Shown piece after piece: positions 12,125 to 23,459 of a DNA stretch of 64,000 nt; the stretch's first letter is position 1, and the number at the start of each line of letters is the position of its first letter. The stretch is taken from the NCBI RefSeq assembly GCF_003573695.1, contig NC_039359.1, positions 117,435,849 to 117,499,848 on the forward strand, read 5' to 3'. Position numbers and translations under genes: made by a program. Below the pieces are notes generated by a model, which saw nothing but the letters and a program-made list of their open reading frames with translations, did not search any database and had not been told where the DNA came from. The stretch comes from Papaver somniferum. Taxonomy: Eukaryota; Streptophyta; Magnoliopsida; Ranunculales; Papaveraceae.

Positions 12125-12363
12125 TTCTGCTAACTTACGTGTCGACTCAGCTAACTTACGTGTTGACTCTAGTAGAGAGGAATTTTGCTCGTATGACCGG
12201 TTGGCGTGTGGATATTAATTGGGCTCACCATGGTATGGACCATAACCTTCAAAAGGCTGATGTTCCCAACCATTATTCACACTATGGTCAAAGTAGTAAC
12301 GTCCATTTTGAAACTCAGTCTAATATTCGTTGTATTGGCTATTGTAATACCAGTTCGACATTC
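12125..12363 (-). pseudogene. Nonsense-interrupted N-terminal extension of the orphan ORF
   Basis: In frame with the 458-codon ORF, the minus strand reads MSNWYYNSQYNEY, stop, then TEFQNGRYYFDHSV.., GEPN, stop, YPHANRSYEQNSSLLES, then two copies of STRKLAE before MNNLV. The Tyr/Asn/Gln-rich start followed by a short charged repeat resembles N-terminal parts of some plant gypsy Gag proteins, which is an inference only. Both stops are single-codon breaks in an otherwise continuous frame. Confidence 0.55.
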
Positions 12364-12907
12364 TATTGCAGGGGTGTGAGTTGTCACACAAAATAAAACC
12401 CACTGACAGGGGATTCATGGGTGGATAGAGTCTTACCTCCCACACCAGACGGGCGTTGAACCGTTGAAGTCGACTCAGGCCACCGACTCCGATGTCAGTG
12501 TACGAACCCGAGGGGCCGAGACAGTATCGTAACTGTCGTCCTTCCCTGCAAACAGTTGATATTTAATTTTGACCCTTCCTTAGGGTTTAAAAATAATGTC
12601 CAAGAATGCCCAAAAAGTCCAAAAATAAAAAAGTCCAAAAATGAAAAGAAAAATTACAAAAATAACACCATATTTACAGTTTCTAAAAATAAAACAAAAT
12701 AACTATATACAAAATCTTCTTCTTCACTCCTTTCGGATTCCTCTTTTCTTTCCATCTTTGGCGATGCTTTCCTTTTATAACACTTTTTCTTCCCTTGTAG
12801 CTTCGCTCCAAATCTGAAAAGAATCAAAAAATACCAAAACGTGTAAAAAAGAACAAAAAATAATAAAAATAAAAAGAAACCTAAAACAAATCTAAATACA
12901 AGTCTGC

Positions 12908-12925
12908 GTCGGCGGCGCCAAAAAT
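12908..12925 (-). other. Primer binding site of the LARD-like element
   Basis: The minus strand reads TTTTTGGCGCCGCCGAC directly after the LTR end (..ACTACATCA). TGGCGCC-type PBS sequences are known from plant gypsy elements. Confidence 0.7.
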
Positions 12926-14397
12926 TGATGTAGTTTTTCAAGTGGTAAATAAAGTTCGTTCAACTCGGACTTGTGTAGACTTGATTCTAGACTTAAATAC
13001 TAATTCTAATAAATATATACAAAAATATGGTAGCAGTATCAGGAGAAACTGGGACTTAGGATTCCACTAAACTCACAACATAAGGTTCAAATATTAATTC
13101 TTTTAACAATTATAGATCAATAAAGACATGGACTCTTATTTTTGCCAAGGTAGATTCTCAAAACTTTAGTTGTCAATCCAAAGCATGGGACATCAAAACA
13201 TCTAAGAAAGCATGACCCATCAAACGAGATGACAACTAATTAATCAAAATCATAATTCAATTTTAATTAGTGCAAAAGTCATATAAGAATTAAATATAAT
13301 TATCCAAGTATGATATTAGGCTTCCTCCGTCATCCCAGTGTTGGGGTTTAGCTCTTCATGGTGAAAACAAGCTCAAAATAATATCTCATTGCTCAAAAGG
13401 TGTTTTTATTGAAGGTATGTGAGAAAAGAATGAAAGTAGCTTAATTGTAACAGTTATAATTGTTACAGATCGAGTGTTACGAGGAATTGTTGCAAACTGA
13501 AGATAATTGTTACTAATGGACTGTTACAAGATTTGAAATTTAAGACCCTAAGAAACGACTGTCCTTTATAGCCTTATGTTCTTCGTGTTCTTCAGCAGCA
13601 GCAGAACTCGACTTCCTGCAACTTCGATTTCTTGACTCTGTGGTGTTCTAAACTTCCCCAAACTGTTCCAATAACTTCGTCCTCTTCCCTGGAACTCGAA
13701 CACACCTTTTATACTACTCAGAAACCTAAAAATAGCGATTAATTCTCTCTTTTTCTTTTCGTGCAAGCCACGACAATAATCTTCTCTGCCGATTTCCTTA
13801 AGCGTTTCCAAGACTTCCAAATCATCAGAAACTCTTCCTTAGATAGAGTATCACCTTAGGAAACAATATCACGCCTTTAGTCTCCCTGGAATTCCTAAAA
13901 TAATTCCACAAAGTTTCCGTGCAAAACTCTGTTTCCTTTTTCCGGATTATCTGGCCCAATTTGATCGATTCCAGCGCACATACCAAGCCTGTTATGCTCA
14001 ATCACGTCCAGCCCAACAAATTTCAGCGATTGAATCTCTCTAAAACACCTTCGAAATCTAACCCAAAGTTTGGTTCTTTGCTGGATATTTTTCCCGCCAA
14101 AATTTCATTCGAATTTGAGAAGAAAGTGACCTCCCCCTATCCTATGCTGGCCTCCCTATAGCAGATGCCTGGAAATGGGTCACCCCTTAGTAATTAGGTT
14201 ACCCCTTATCCAAAGTGAGAGTCCGTATAGTAATTTTCTCCCACGAGCGCAAAAACCACTTTTTTAGCCAATTTCGCCGGAAAAGCTTATTTCTCCAAAA
14301 ATACCTACAGGGACATAAAAAGCCATAATAAATATAAAATCGAGCACTAATAATATATACAATTGAGATTATATAAGACACAAAAATGTGCCTATCA
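12926..14397 (-). repeat. 5' LTR of the LARD-like element
   Basis: This 1472-bp direct repeat of 8022-9503 has the same order of blocks. It abuts the PBS on its inner side and the TSD TACCC on its outer side. Confidence 0.85.
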
Positions 14398-14402
14398 TAC
14401 CC

Positions 14403-14413
14403 CCACTTTTTCA
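14403..14413 (+). mobile_element. SIRE-like solo LTR, right end
   Basis: The last 11 bp (..CACTTTTTCA) of the LTR that starts at 5672 were separated from it by the LARD-like insertion. The TSD GGTAC follows at 14414-14418. Confidence 0.75.
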
Positions 14414-14905
14414 GGTACCAGACTGATTTTAATGCAACTTCTTCTCTGAAAGATGAGAAAAAAGTATGTGCTTTGGAATTTCAATTGAACAAAAATATTA
14501 ATCCTACTGATGTAATTATTCAGGGGGATACGATCATAGGTCAACAAGCTGGTTTGGGGAATGATCAAGATATTCTTTGGAGCATCATTTTTCTCACTTG
14601 CAGGATCAAAAACTCTGTTAGTCTCTTCCATGTTATTTGGTTTTATATAATCTCAAAAAACATAAATTACATTATAAAATCGTTGTGTCACTACCAAATG
14701 TCTAATAATGAAACAAGACGGTGTGTCTATCTACCACCTCTTCTATGTAATCCTTCAAACCTCAATTTGAATGAGGTAGTCGAATAAATAAATCTTAGGG
14801 GATCTTTGAAGCCCCTCATTCCTTCAAAGGGGATCTTTTATCTCGTCATATTTTGTCCTCATGAAAAGACGAGGGTACCCAAATATACCTCAAGCTAAAA
14901 CTTTT
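14414..14905 (+). pseudogene. L1-type LINE remnant, right part
   Basis: This continues the RNase H-like domain cut at 5671: YQTDFNATSSL.., then VIIQGD (the acidic motif) and a decayed C-terminal part to the stop near 14787. The following tail (AATAAATCTTAGGGGATCTTT) resembles the 3' UTR of the other L1 remnant at 1400-1475. No long poly-A is seen. Confidence 0.5.
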
Positions 14906-14910
14906 CCTAC

Positions 14911-17696
14911 CTGTAAGTACTTTCTCCGAAAGTGATTGTCAATGGACTGAGTCGAGACAATACAACTAATCGGTTAAAACTTCGTGTGATCATCTATGGA
15001 TACGAGATCGAGACAATACAACAACGAAGTATGTTACTTGATAAAAATGTTCGGACTTAACCAAACACAGTAGGATTCACTTATCAAGTAAATATGAATT
15101 AACGTATGTGTAATTTACTTTAATTATAATAAAAGAATTATAATGCGGAAATATAAAGTAAATGACACATCAAGATTTTGTTAACGAGGAAACCGCAAAT
15201 GAAGAAAAACCGTGGGACCTTGTCCAAAATTGAATACTCTCAGGATAATCCGCTACACAAAATTACACCTAACTTCGTATAGTTGAGACCAAGCAACTAA
15301 ACCTATAGTTCACCTAGTTCCCTCTGTATTCCCACACCTCCGACCTTAGTCACATACTTGGAACAATTCCTTTGGTTCGTATTCCAAACAGTAAAGGAAA
15401 AACAAATCTGTTTGGTATCAACTCTATTCAACGAAGTGATATGAGTTGGACAAAGGCTCTTCCGTTTATCTTAACATAAACTCCTTCGTCGGGTTCTTAG
15501 ATCTATCTTATATTCAATTACCGAAGTAATCGTTTAAGATTAAGCCAACAACACTATTAATGCAAAGAATTGTGTTGATGCCGATCTACTCAATTAATCA
15601 ATCCAATCTATCACAAAGATAAACCGATTATTAATTGGACCCTCTTTTACCGAAACAAGTATTGTGCACACCAAAGATTACGAACCCACAAATCAAAAAT
15701 CTTCAATATCTTCTTCGTCTTCAAATCTTCTTAGATATTCAATAAAAACCTGGACACAATCACTTGAATCTCTTGTGATCAATCACGCACAGAACGGAGT
15801 CTGTTAATAATGGATTATCACAATATCGTCTTTAGAACTAACAACAGTCTAAAGATCCCTGTCGAAACTCTGAACTAGTTTGAGTGAATCTTATATCAGA
15901 AGAGAAGATTCTCAAGCATAAACAAACTAGGTGCAATCAAAGTTCAACCACCGTTAGTCAATCAAATCAAAGAAAACAAAAGATAAACCTCGCAATTATC
16001 TAGTTTCCCACCAACGGTACACGCTAGAGCTTCTCAATCACAAAGAAGACTTTAAACTGAGCGGCCGTAAGAGATTTCACCTAATTAGGTTACTCTCCTC
16101 TCCGAATAGGTGGCTACACCAGTAACAACACAACAAAGAGGAAGTCTGTTGTTACGAAGGATTAGTTTGCAAGAAAGGAAAACTTCAAGTATTTATAGAC
16201 AAGGAAGTTTGGACACCAAGGAATTTCCAAAACCGAAAATATTCTCAAGATATTCATTAAAGCACAAATTCGGTTTCCATAATTCCTGGAAATGCTATGT
16301 CCAAAAATAATGATCGAAATCTCTCGGAAAATCTCTAATTAGTAAATGCACATTACTAATTCTTATTTCCCTACAAAATGAAGTTAAATACCTTAATTAA
16401 AAGATTCTTAACTTATTTATGTTTCGATCCTGGGATTCTCTTCCCTTAGCTATTAAGGAATAAATTTGAACAATTAAAGAAATAAACATTCATAGCACGT
16501 TTTCAAAGTATGTCGACATCTTAACTTTGTAAGTTCTCTTTCACACTTACAACCTTGAAACCGATTTTCTACACTTCCAAACAAGTTTAGAATTGGTTCA
16601 TCTGACTTTCAAGAACTATGCGATTGATCAAATAACATTCAATCACAATCATGGGTTTCTCGGTTCTACCAAAACAAGTTTCGGTTCTATCTTCCATGTG
16701 AGTACTGTGGATAGTCACACTAGCTTTCTAAAATTCGGTTGACTAGGTACTAGGATCGGTTCCCCACATATATATGGTATCTAACTTATATGTGTTGCAC
16801 ATGTCCATAGGATCGGTTCCCCTTTGCCTAAAAACGTGTTGCACATGTTCATAGGATCGGTTCCCCTTTCTACTATAAACCTTGCTGCACCTCATACAAA
16901 GATCGGTTCCCCTTTGTAATGTACTACACCTCTTACTAGGATCGGTTCCCGTTTCCCATATTTGGTTAGACAAAAAATCACAAACCCGATCATACCATCT
17001 CAGGTAATTACTTAAGATCGGTTTCACTAATAAAAGTCATACCAATACATAAGTCAGGCTTTTGTGAATAGTTCTACCAAGAACACAACAAGTCGTGAAC
17101 GGTTATACTCAATCACACATATTGGTTGTTCATAAGATATGCAATGAATAACAAAACCAATAACGCCTGGCGATTTCCTTTTCGATTCAAAAATAAGTTT
17201 ACGAACTTACTTCCTTAGAACACATGTAAAACATTGTTCCCTAGGATGAAATCCTCACCTCATACCCATACATAATCACAATAGCATTCAAATGATTATG
17301 GCGATGTCTTATCTACAAAGTTTAATGGTTAAGCAATAAACCTCGTATTGTATTCCTTAATACTATGTCTATCTAGAGTTCAAATATGCTTCGCAATTTT
17401 GTTTTCAATATGCACCACTTGAAAGATACGTTAGGGAATGAAATAGTTCAAGTCAAATGTCACTAACCTCAAGTGGAAGGATGATTGTTGTCGTTGTAGC
17501 TCCTTGCTTCTTCACATCTTCAAGTCTTCGCAATACTTATAAAGTCTCAAATCCGAATACTTTCAAGCTAACCTATACGAAGTTGACTCTAGTACATAAT
17601 CAAACGACTCTTAACATGAGTTTTGATTGACTAAAATATGACAACCAAACTTGACATACCAACGCTTGGTAGGTTCAACCGAGCTATGCTCTAACA
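14911..17696 (-). mobile_element. SIRE-like (Ty1/copia) solo LTR, long form
   Basis: About 2786 bp, flanked by CCTAC (14906-14910 and 17697-17701). On the minus strand it begins TGTTAGAGCATAGCTCGGTT, like the other LTRs of this family. It keeps the conserved GCGGTTTCCTCGTTAACA block (minus strand, about 15177-15200) and a TATA box (minus CTATAAAT, 16192-16199). The distal end has one extra base next to the duplication. No internal domain is attached. Confidence 0.75.
16742..17022 (-). repeat. U3 array of GGGGAACCGATCC units
   Basis: Six copies of the word GATCGGTT(C/T)CCC, seen on the plus strand, occur with irregular 40-60 bp spacing and partly repeated spacers (TGTTGCACATG..CATAGGATCGG). 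The array lies about 675-955 bp from the LTR start, the same relative place as the arrays in the other two long LTRs. Confidence 0.65.
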
Positions 17697-18042
17697 CCTA
17701 CGATCATCATGTCTGACACTGACACATGGGTAAATTTGTCGAGATGGTCTTTTTGAGAGAAGAGGATTTGACTGCTGGAACTACTAAGAGTGTCTATATG
17801 AGTAGCTTATGGAATAATTGATGAAGAGTTACGGTCCTTCCGTTATTTACTTCTGTGACAAAATCTGGTTGTGATTGTATGTCGAGTGGTGGAGTCTTTA
17901 TCAGAAAAGTTGACCTCATAAGTATCAATACAAATTAATTTCCCTAGATATGTTCGGCTACTAAGATATTCTCCTTTTCCGTCTTGGGTGAACTGAGGTC
18001 CCATCAGAAAATGATAATGGATAATCATTGGTGTAGCTGAGA

Positions 18043-18678
18043 ATATGGTTTTTAAAAGCATACGCTTCACGCTTCAGAGCGTACACTTCGCTTCAAATTT
18101 CACCATTTCGCTCTGAAGCGGTCATGTGAAGCGCATCTTTCGTGAAGCGTAAGCTTCACGCTTCGGAGCATACGCTTCACTTCAAATTTCAGCATTTCGC
18201 TCAGAAGCGGTTATGTGAAGTGCGCTTTTTGACTTAGTCAACTCCTTTCCCGCCTAATTTTTAAAGCTTTTAAATGAAAAATATGAATGTCTTAAGGGGG
18301 AATCAAACATCCCACCTCCCGCGGTTATATGAAGTGCGCTTTTTGACTTAGTCAACTCCTTTCCCGCCTAATTTTCAAAGCGTTTAAATGAAAAATATGA
18401 ATATCTTAAGGGGGAATCAAACATCCCACCTCCCACTCGCCTGGAGAAGGTTGAATTGATGTGCACATGCTTTATTTTTGATAATAATTAGACTATATAA
18501 AATTTATATAGATATTATCTTCCTAATAAATTTATAATTACTAGTTACGACTAATTTATTTATAAAAAAACATCTGCTTCAAACATCAACTATGAAGCGA
18601 CGCTTCACGCTTCGATATACGCATCGCTTCTTAAAAATGAAAAACGCTTCACGCTCCGCTTCACGCTTTCAATACCTT
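18043..18678. mobile_element. hAT-like MITE with GAAGCGTGAAGC subterminal repeats
   Basis: A 636-bp insertion is flanked by near-identical 8-bp duplications, AGCTGAGA (18035-18042) and GGCTGAGA (18679-18686), which is the TSD length of hAT elements. The ends form an imperfect inverted repeat (GGTTTTTAAAAGC against AGGTATTGAAAGC), and both ends are packed with the words GCTTCACGCTTC and GAAGCG in both orientations. There is no ORF. Inside, a unit of about 114 bp is tandemly duplicated (about 18208-18434). Confidence 0.65.
18208..18434. repeat. ~114-bp tandem duplication inside the MITE
   Basis: Two copies start GCGGTTATxTGAAGTGCGC and end CATCCCACCTCCC, with few differences. Confidence 0.8.
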
Positions 18679-19120
18679 GGCTGAGATGAAGGCTCATCGA
18701 GACTTGGTTGTACAATTGCTAGAACTCCTTTTATTTCTGATGGGACGGGTGTTGAGATAGCATATCGACCGACGACTTTGCGTATTCAGATAAGTATGAG
18801 CTTTGACCGAGCGTCGTCTTGGAAGATAATCTCGTCTTATATTTTGTCGTGTTCTGGTCATGATCCCTTGAAGTAGGAAAGGGCGACAATATGTATATTG
18901 GTTGGTGGTTTATGATTCTATGTGGCTCTGCAATGCTTTTGACTAGGTCACTAATTCTTTGGAGACTTTCAAAGTTTTCGCTAAGTTATCACGTAGACGA
19001 CGAAAAGACAAATCCGACGGAAGAAGAACTAGGTCAATGGGATACATAATAGAAGAGTTATAAGTAAAAATAGTAAAGTGAGTAAACTTACCGAGTCCCT
19101 TGTGATCAGGTTGAAGGCCC

Positions 19121-20719
19121 TGTGACGGACCGGAAAATTACGCGTGGCGCGCCTGGGCGTGCAGACCGTAACTTCCCCGATGCGCTATCATGATTCTACT
19201 TACCCGAGCTTAAAACTAGGCAAATGCACGTTCATTTTCCCTTGCAAGCATGCTCGTGGAGCATGATGCAGCTAAATTAGCTTCCACGCCGTTCCAACTT
19301 ACCCTTGTTCCGCAAAGGGTTTAAATACTTGAAGACTACACCTTGCATGCATCACTGGCTTCCGAGTCCATTGTAGGCATATAACATGCCTTGAACTTAC
19401 ACATAGGCCATTGCAGACCCTATACCCCTTCTTCACTTAGCTTAGGCATTGCTGAGAGAATGAACATGTCTTGATCATGCCAAGGGTGCATCAATCAAGC
19501 TCATGCCGTACTTTCCTTAGGCTTATGCAAGATCCGCTAACTTGCATATTGATATAGCTTACTTTCGGGGCCATTCCCAATGCACCATTGGTAAATGCCT
19601 AAGTGGAATGCCTAAATAGGAAGTATGAGCATCCAAGGAACGGAATGCAACTTGCCTCATCAAGATTGGCCACAATCATCTCTTGCGTCGAGCTACCGAT
19701 CCAGATGATATGAGAGGCCAGTATGTCGCAATCATCTCACAATTAGATGATACGAGCGACAAAGTGCTGGACCGGAAATGCTGCAACTTATTGCGTCTGT
19801 CTACGTATCCTTCCCCACTCTAAAGGTATCAAGCACTGACCGTAGTTCATCCTCAAAGGGACACCAACTTAAGCCAAACTTGTTTGCAAGGCCGCTTCCA
19901 AGCAATAATGGTAACGGCGTAGTCTGTATAGATCGTTCCGTCAAAATACATCCAAGTGATGCATATTTAGTGCGCGACATGGCATAGTGACGCCTAAGCA
20001 TCCTATGCCTCATTGGCAAGGCTACGCAACTATAAATGAGGCATAAGCATCATTTATACCTTTTTGGCTGAGCTATGAAGCTTACTTGGTGCATGGTCCG
20101 TATATGCACCTTCAACCAACCAACCCTCCCTATATATGTTTTAAATACATTTTTAGAACTAACTACCTGCAATGTACGACCATGATGGTTGTACAATCAG
20201 TTCTGGATTACGGGCCAGTTCCAATGTCCATCCATGATGGCTGAATGTTTCCTGAGCCAGGTCCATGAAGGGAAGTCGTTGTGGATGTACATTTCCAAGG
20301 CCAGTCAGCTCTGATCTTTTGCCATATTGGACATAGTCCAATAACCTGCGTAATGCGCTATTGTGGCACTACTTTTTTCTAGGCTAGCCACCCAACTGGA
20401 CTGAAGCATATTTGGTGCAAGATTGGCTCTAGTCCAATACATATTAAAACTTGTACCCTGTTGGTGTGATATTGGCCTTTGGCCAATAAATCTTCACAAT
20501 GCGCCTTACTTGGCGCCATATTGGATCTAGGCTAATGTTCCTGTTAATACGCAACGGAGCTTGAGATGAAGATTCATCTCATGCCATGACGCATCTTTGC
20601 GCATGCGCCATGCTAAAGGATCGACCATTTTTCGCCTTATTAATAAGCTCCATCTTCTCTGGTGATGCCGATTGCGGACATACTGGATCCCGTCCGTGCT
20701 ATTCTGAGCATTTTTTTAG
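19121..20719. other. GC-richer insertion-like segment
   Basis: From about TGTGACGGACCGG (19131) to about GGATCCCGTCCGTGC (20697) the base composition rises and short words such as GCATGCxT and TTGGC..AAG recur. The ends share GACGG/CCGTC as a small inverted motif. No ORF shows a known domain and I could not find a convincing TSD. It may be a solo LTR or another TE fragment. Confidence 0.35.
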
Positions 20720-21168
20720 TACTAATTCTTTAAAAAACGTGTACTCGATATAAATTTGTTGGATATATCCCTACTGGTAACTCTAAAGGCGTTTTCAGAT
20801 AAGTCTGGATGTCAATCTGAGATTTTGCAAGATTCTGTTGAGTCACCAGGAGTTCTCCTTGGTCATTACCCACCATTTTCAAGGATTAGCATAAGATTTT
20901 TATGAAAATAGGTGACTGGGGAGTTGTATTATGCAAGAAGAAATCCAGGTGATCCGGGATGCACTAACCTATTCACTAAGGTCAAACTCTAAAGAGAGAG
21001 AAAGTGATGGTAGGGATAACTCTCTCGACTAAGTCTATAATGGATTTACAAAGACTGAATCGATGAAACGTTGTTGTGTCTGGATTGGTGGAATCAGATT
21101 CTTTCCTAATAGTGACCATGATTGAGATCCGTAACTGAATGAAAAACCTCCCACTGTGGTCGCCAAAA

Positions 21169-22900
21169 TGTAGTTACCTAAAATCGGTAGAGGATAAAAG
21201 TGGGATTCTAGGGTTTTGAAAGTGAGTTATGGGAGGATGAGCACGAACAGTCTTCGCCTAAACCACGCACAATGGTCGTTCAAAGGCTGCTTTAGTCACA
21301 TGGAAGAGGCCTAGGGCTAGTCTTAGGGAGGGACGCCAATGAAGAGAGAGATCAGATAATTCTAGGGGTTTGAAGAAGAATTTCTCTGAGAGTTTTATAA
21401 GAAAGTTATGTGTTAGCTTGGAGAAATAGAGGACCTATTTATATATGAATTCTCTAATCTCAGGTCGGTGAATATAGGGATTGCTTGTCGTGCGGATAAC
21501 TTCTCCCGTCTCTCCAGGAATAGATAGAGATAAACTAGGTTGAGTTTATCTCAATATTCCACCGTCTTTACTCTCTTCTGCTGTAAGAAATAGGTCGGGT
21601 ATTTCTCATACGTGTCGTAGACCACCAGACCAAAACCCTAATTAATATCCCCCATTTGTGTGAAGCTGGGTCAACCTTTGTGATGATGTGTTGAGAGAAA
21701 GAAATATTTTCTATAGCCAAGTTGGCTAAGATAGGGAAATATTCTCTGATTTGTAAAAATGACTAGGATGAAAAGGCATGCACTGCCTCAGAAATAGTGT
21801 GTAGAGTGTGAGATAAGCTGAGGTTTAGATCCCTCTCTCTGTGGTCGGTTACATATGTCACTTGGAGACCGTATTATTGCTTACGGGTCCCTTTGTTGAG
21901 CATGAGGAGATCAATAGAAGTTATCCACATTTTTGGATAGACATATACAATTCATGCCCAATTTACTAGTCGTGAGTGTGTTTGAGATGCTGAGAAAGAG
22001 GCCCGAGGCATAGATGAGGCTTGTGCCTAAGTATTATACTTGCATAAGACTCTTCAGACGAGATGGATCAGCTAGATGAGGCCATCTGAGATTTGGCCGA
22101 TGCATCTTGGGCTGTTTGAGATTTGGCCGACACATCTGGGGTTGTCTGAGATTTGGCCGACGCGTCTAGGGCTGTCTGAGATTTGGATGACGCATTTGGG
22201 GATGTCTAAGATGTGGCTGACGTGATATAATCTGTTCGAGACTTTTCCAACACAATGGAATCTCTCTGAAGTTAGCTAATACATGTTTAGGAGAGAAAAG
22301 AAGGCTTGCACACCTGATAATATATCTGCGAGAACTCGTCTCACTTGTTTTTGACCAACGTATCTTGTAGAGATGTGCTAGGAGTCAATTGTGTCCATAT
22401 TTATGGGGCCGACATGACTAGTACATCTCAGAAGGATGTTTTAGGAGTCTGTCGAAAGGGCCCAGAAGCAGAAGAACCAGCTTATCTTGCGGGGATTTTA
22501 TAGGAATTATTTGGAAGCCTCAATAAGTCTAGTCAGATCCTAGAGTAGACATGACCAGTATATGTCGCGATGATGTACTAGGAATCAGTCCTTGATCTCA
22601 AATAGGGTACGGGAGACATATGTCTCCGCTCTGGTTCATAAGTCCATTGGGGACGTTTTTACGCATCTATAGAGCCTAGATGACCAGCAATATCTCGTGG
22701 GGATGTATACTAGGAATCATGGAATCACAATCAGCTTCATCTCACGAAGACATGCTGGAACTGTGGCTATTCTGGTTCATAAGTATGCCGGAGACGTTTT
22801 ATGCTTTACAGAACTTACGTGACCAGCAATATCTCGCGGGGACGTATACTAGAAATCGTGGCTATGGGTGACTTGCGGACCAAGGGCTTAATCTCTCCCC
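21169..22900 (-). repeat. LTR of the Tat/Ogre-type remnant
   Basis: The right boundary is uncertain. The minus strand contains a TATA box (TATATAAATAGG, about 21440) and ends next to the PBS. It holds a 36-bp tandem array (22077-22245) and a second degenerate repeat of about 150 bp (22545-22870). A block at 21600-21655 matches 62418-62465 in the solo LTR on the right. Confidence 0.5.
22077..22245. repeat. ~36-bp tandem array
   Basis: Five degenerate copies of a unit around CTGAGATTTGGCCGACGC occur with about 36-bp spacing. Confidence 0.75.
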
Positions 22901-22915
22901 CTAGAGTTGAGTTTA

Positions 22916-23459
22916 ATCTATGGTATTGAAATAATACTTTTACCCCTTATCCAAATTTCACTATTTACAGGATCTCAAAAACTGAATCTTCGTATAATAT
23001 ACTAAAAATCTCTTTGATTCAAAAAAAAAGGTGGTAAATACATAACAATTTCATCAACAACGTTGCTTTATCTTTTGTTTTTACCTAAGAGTTTTCAAAA
23101 GAATAAGGTTAAATATTTAGTAAAATTTGTATTTCTCCTGAAAGTTTAACCCAAGCTCATTTAGATTTTAGAAAAATTAGGTTAGATTCTACTAACAGTG
23201 TTCTCCCATTTAAACATATGTGAGTTAACAAGGCTTATTCATCATAACCATTTAAATTATTCGAGAATATCGAACTTCGCAAATAAATAGAGAAAAAGAA
23301 TTACTAGTGTTTTTGTTGGTAAATTTCTAAAACAGAATAAGTGTGTTATCTTCCTTATGTTCATCACCCATTACTAGCTCCCATGTTTGTATACATAAAA
23401 TCAGTGACTTTATTTGAGAAGTTTAAATTCAGGGTGATGAATAGTTGAGATGTAAATTA
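22916..23459. other. Gene-free stretch
   Basis: AT-rich sequence between the gypsy remnant and the next LTR. I see nothing recognisable in it. Confidence 0.4.

Larger units (their letters stand above)
8022..14397 (-). mobile_element. Complete non-autonomous LTR retrotransposon (LARD-like)
   Basis: A 6376-bp element is bounded by the TSD TACCC (8017-8021 and 14398-14402), with direct LTRs at 8022-9503 and 12926-14397. Read on the minus strand the LTRs begin TGATRGGCACA and end AACTACATCA. A PBS follows the 5' LTR (minus strand TTTTTGGCGCCGCCGAC, about 12908-12925) and a G-rich PPT precedes the 3' LTR (AAGTTTGGGGGTATT, 9504-9518). The TGGCGCC-type PBS and the PPT are typical of Ty3/gypsy elements of the Tat/Athila group. 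No gag capsid, protease, RT or integrase is seen. The only long ORF is the orphan at 10748-12124. It needs another element's proteins to move. Confidence 0.85.
17702..22915 (-). mobile_element. Decayed Tat/Ogre-type gypsy remnant
   Basis: On the minus strand a PBS-like TGGCGACCACAGTGGG (21150-21165) immediately follows an LTR end (..GGTAACTACA, with 21169 as its terminal base). The LTR lies to its right (about 21169-22900) and the internal region to its left. TGGCGAC-type PBS sequences occur in Tat/Ogre gypsy elements. The internal part has no intact ORF or recognisable domain and carries later insertions (18043-18678 and about 19121-20719). The second LTR was not found, so the element is truncated. 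Confidence 0.5.

Noticed and set aside
12139..12396. 85-codon plus-strand frame next to the orphan ORF
   Set aside because: It is the antisense of the nonsense-interrupted N-terminal extension, which reads better.
16742..17022. Regularly recurring GATCGGTTCCCC words resembling a CRISPR array
   Set aside because: Spacing is irregular, spacers are partly repeats of each other, and it lies inside a plant LTR. It is a minisatellite.
19778..20019. Overlapping frames on both strands as a small gene
   Set aside because: Mutually overlapping short frames in a TE-like GC-richer segment without any recognisable motif.
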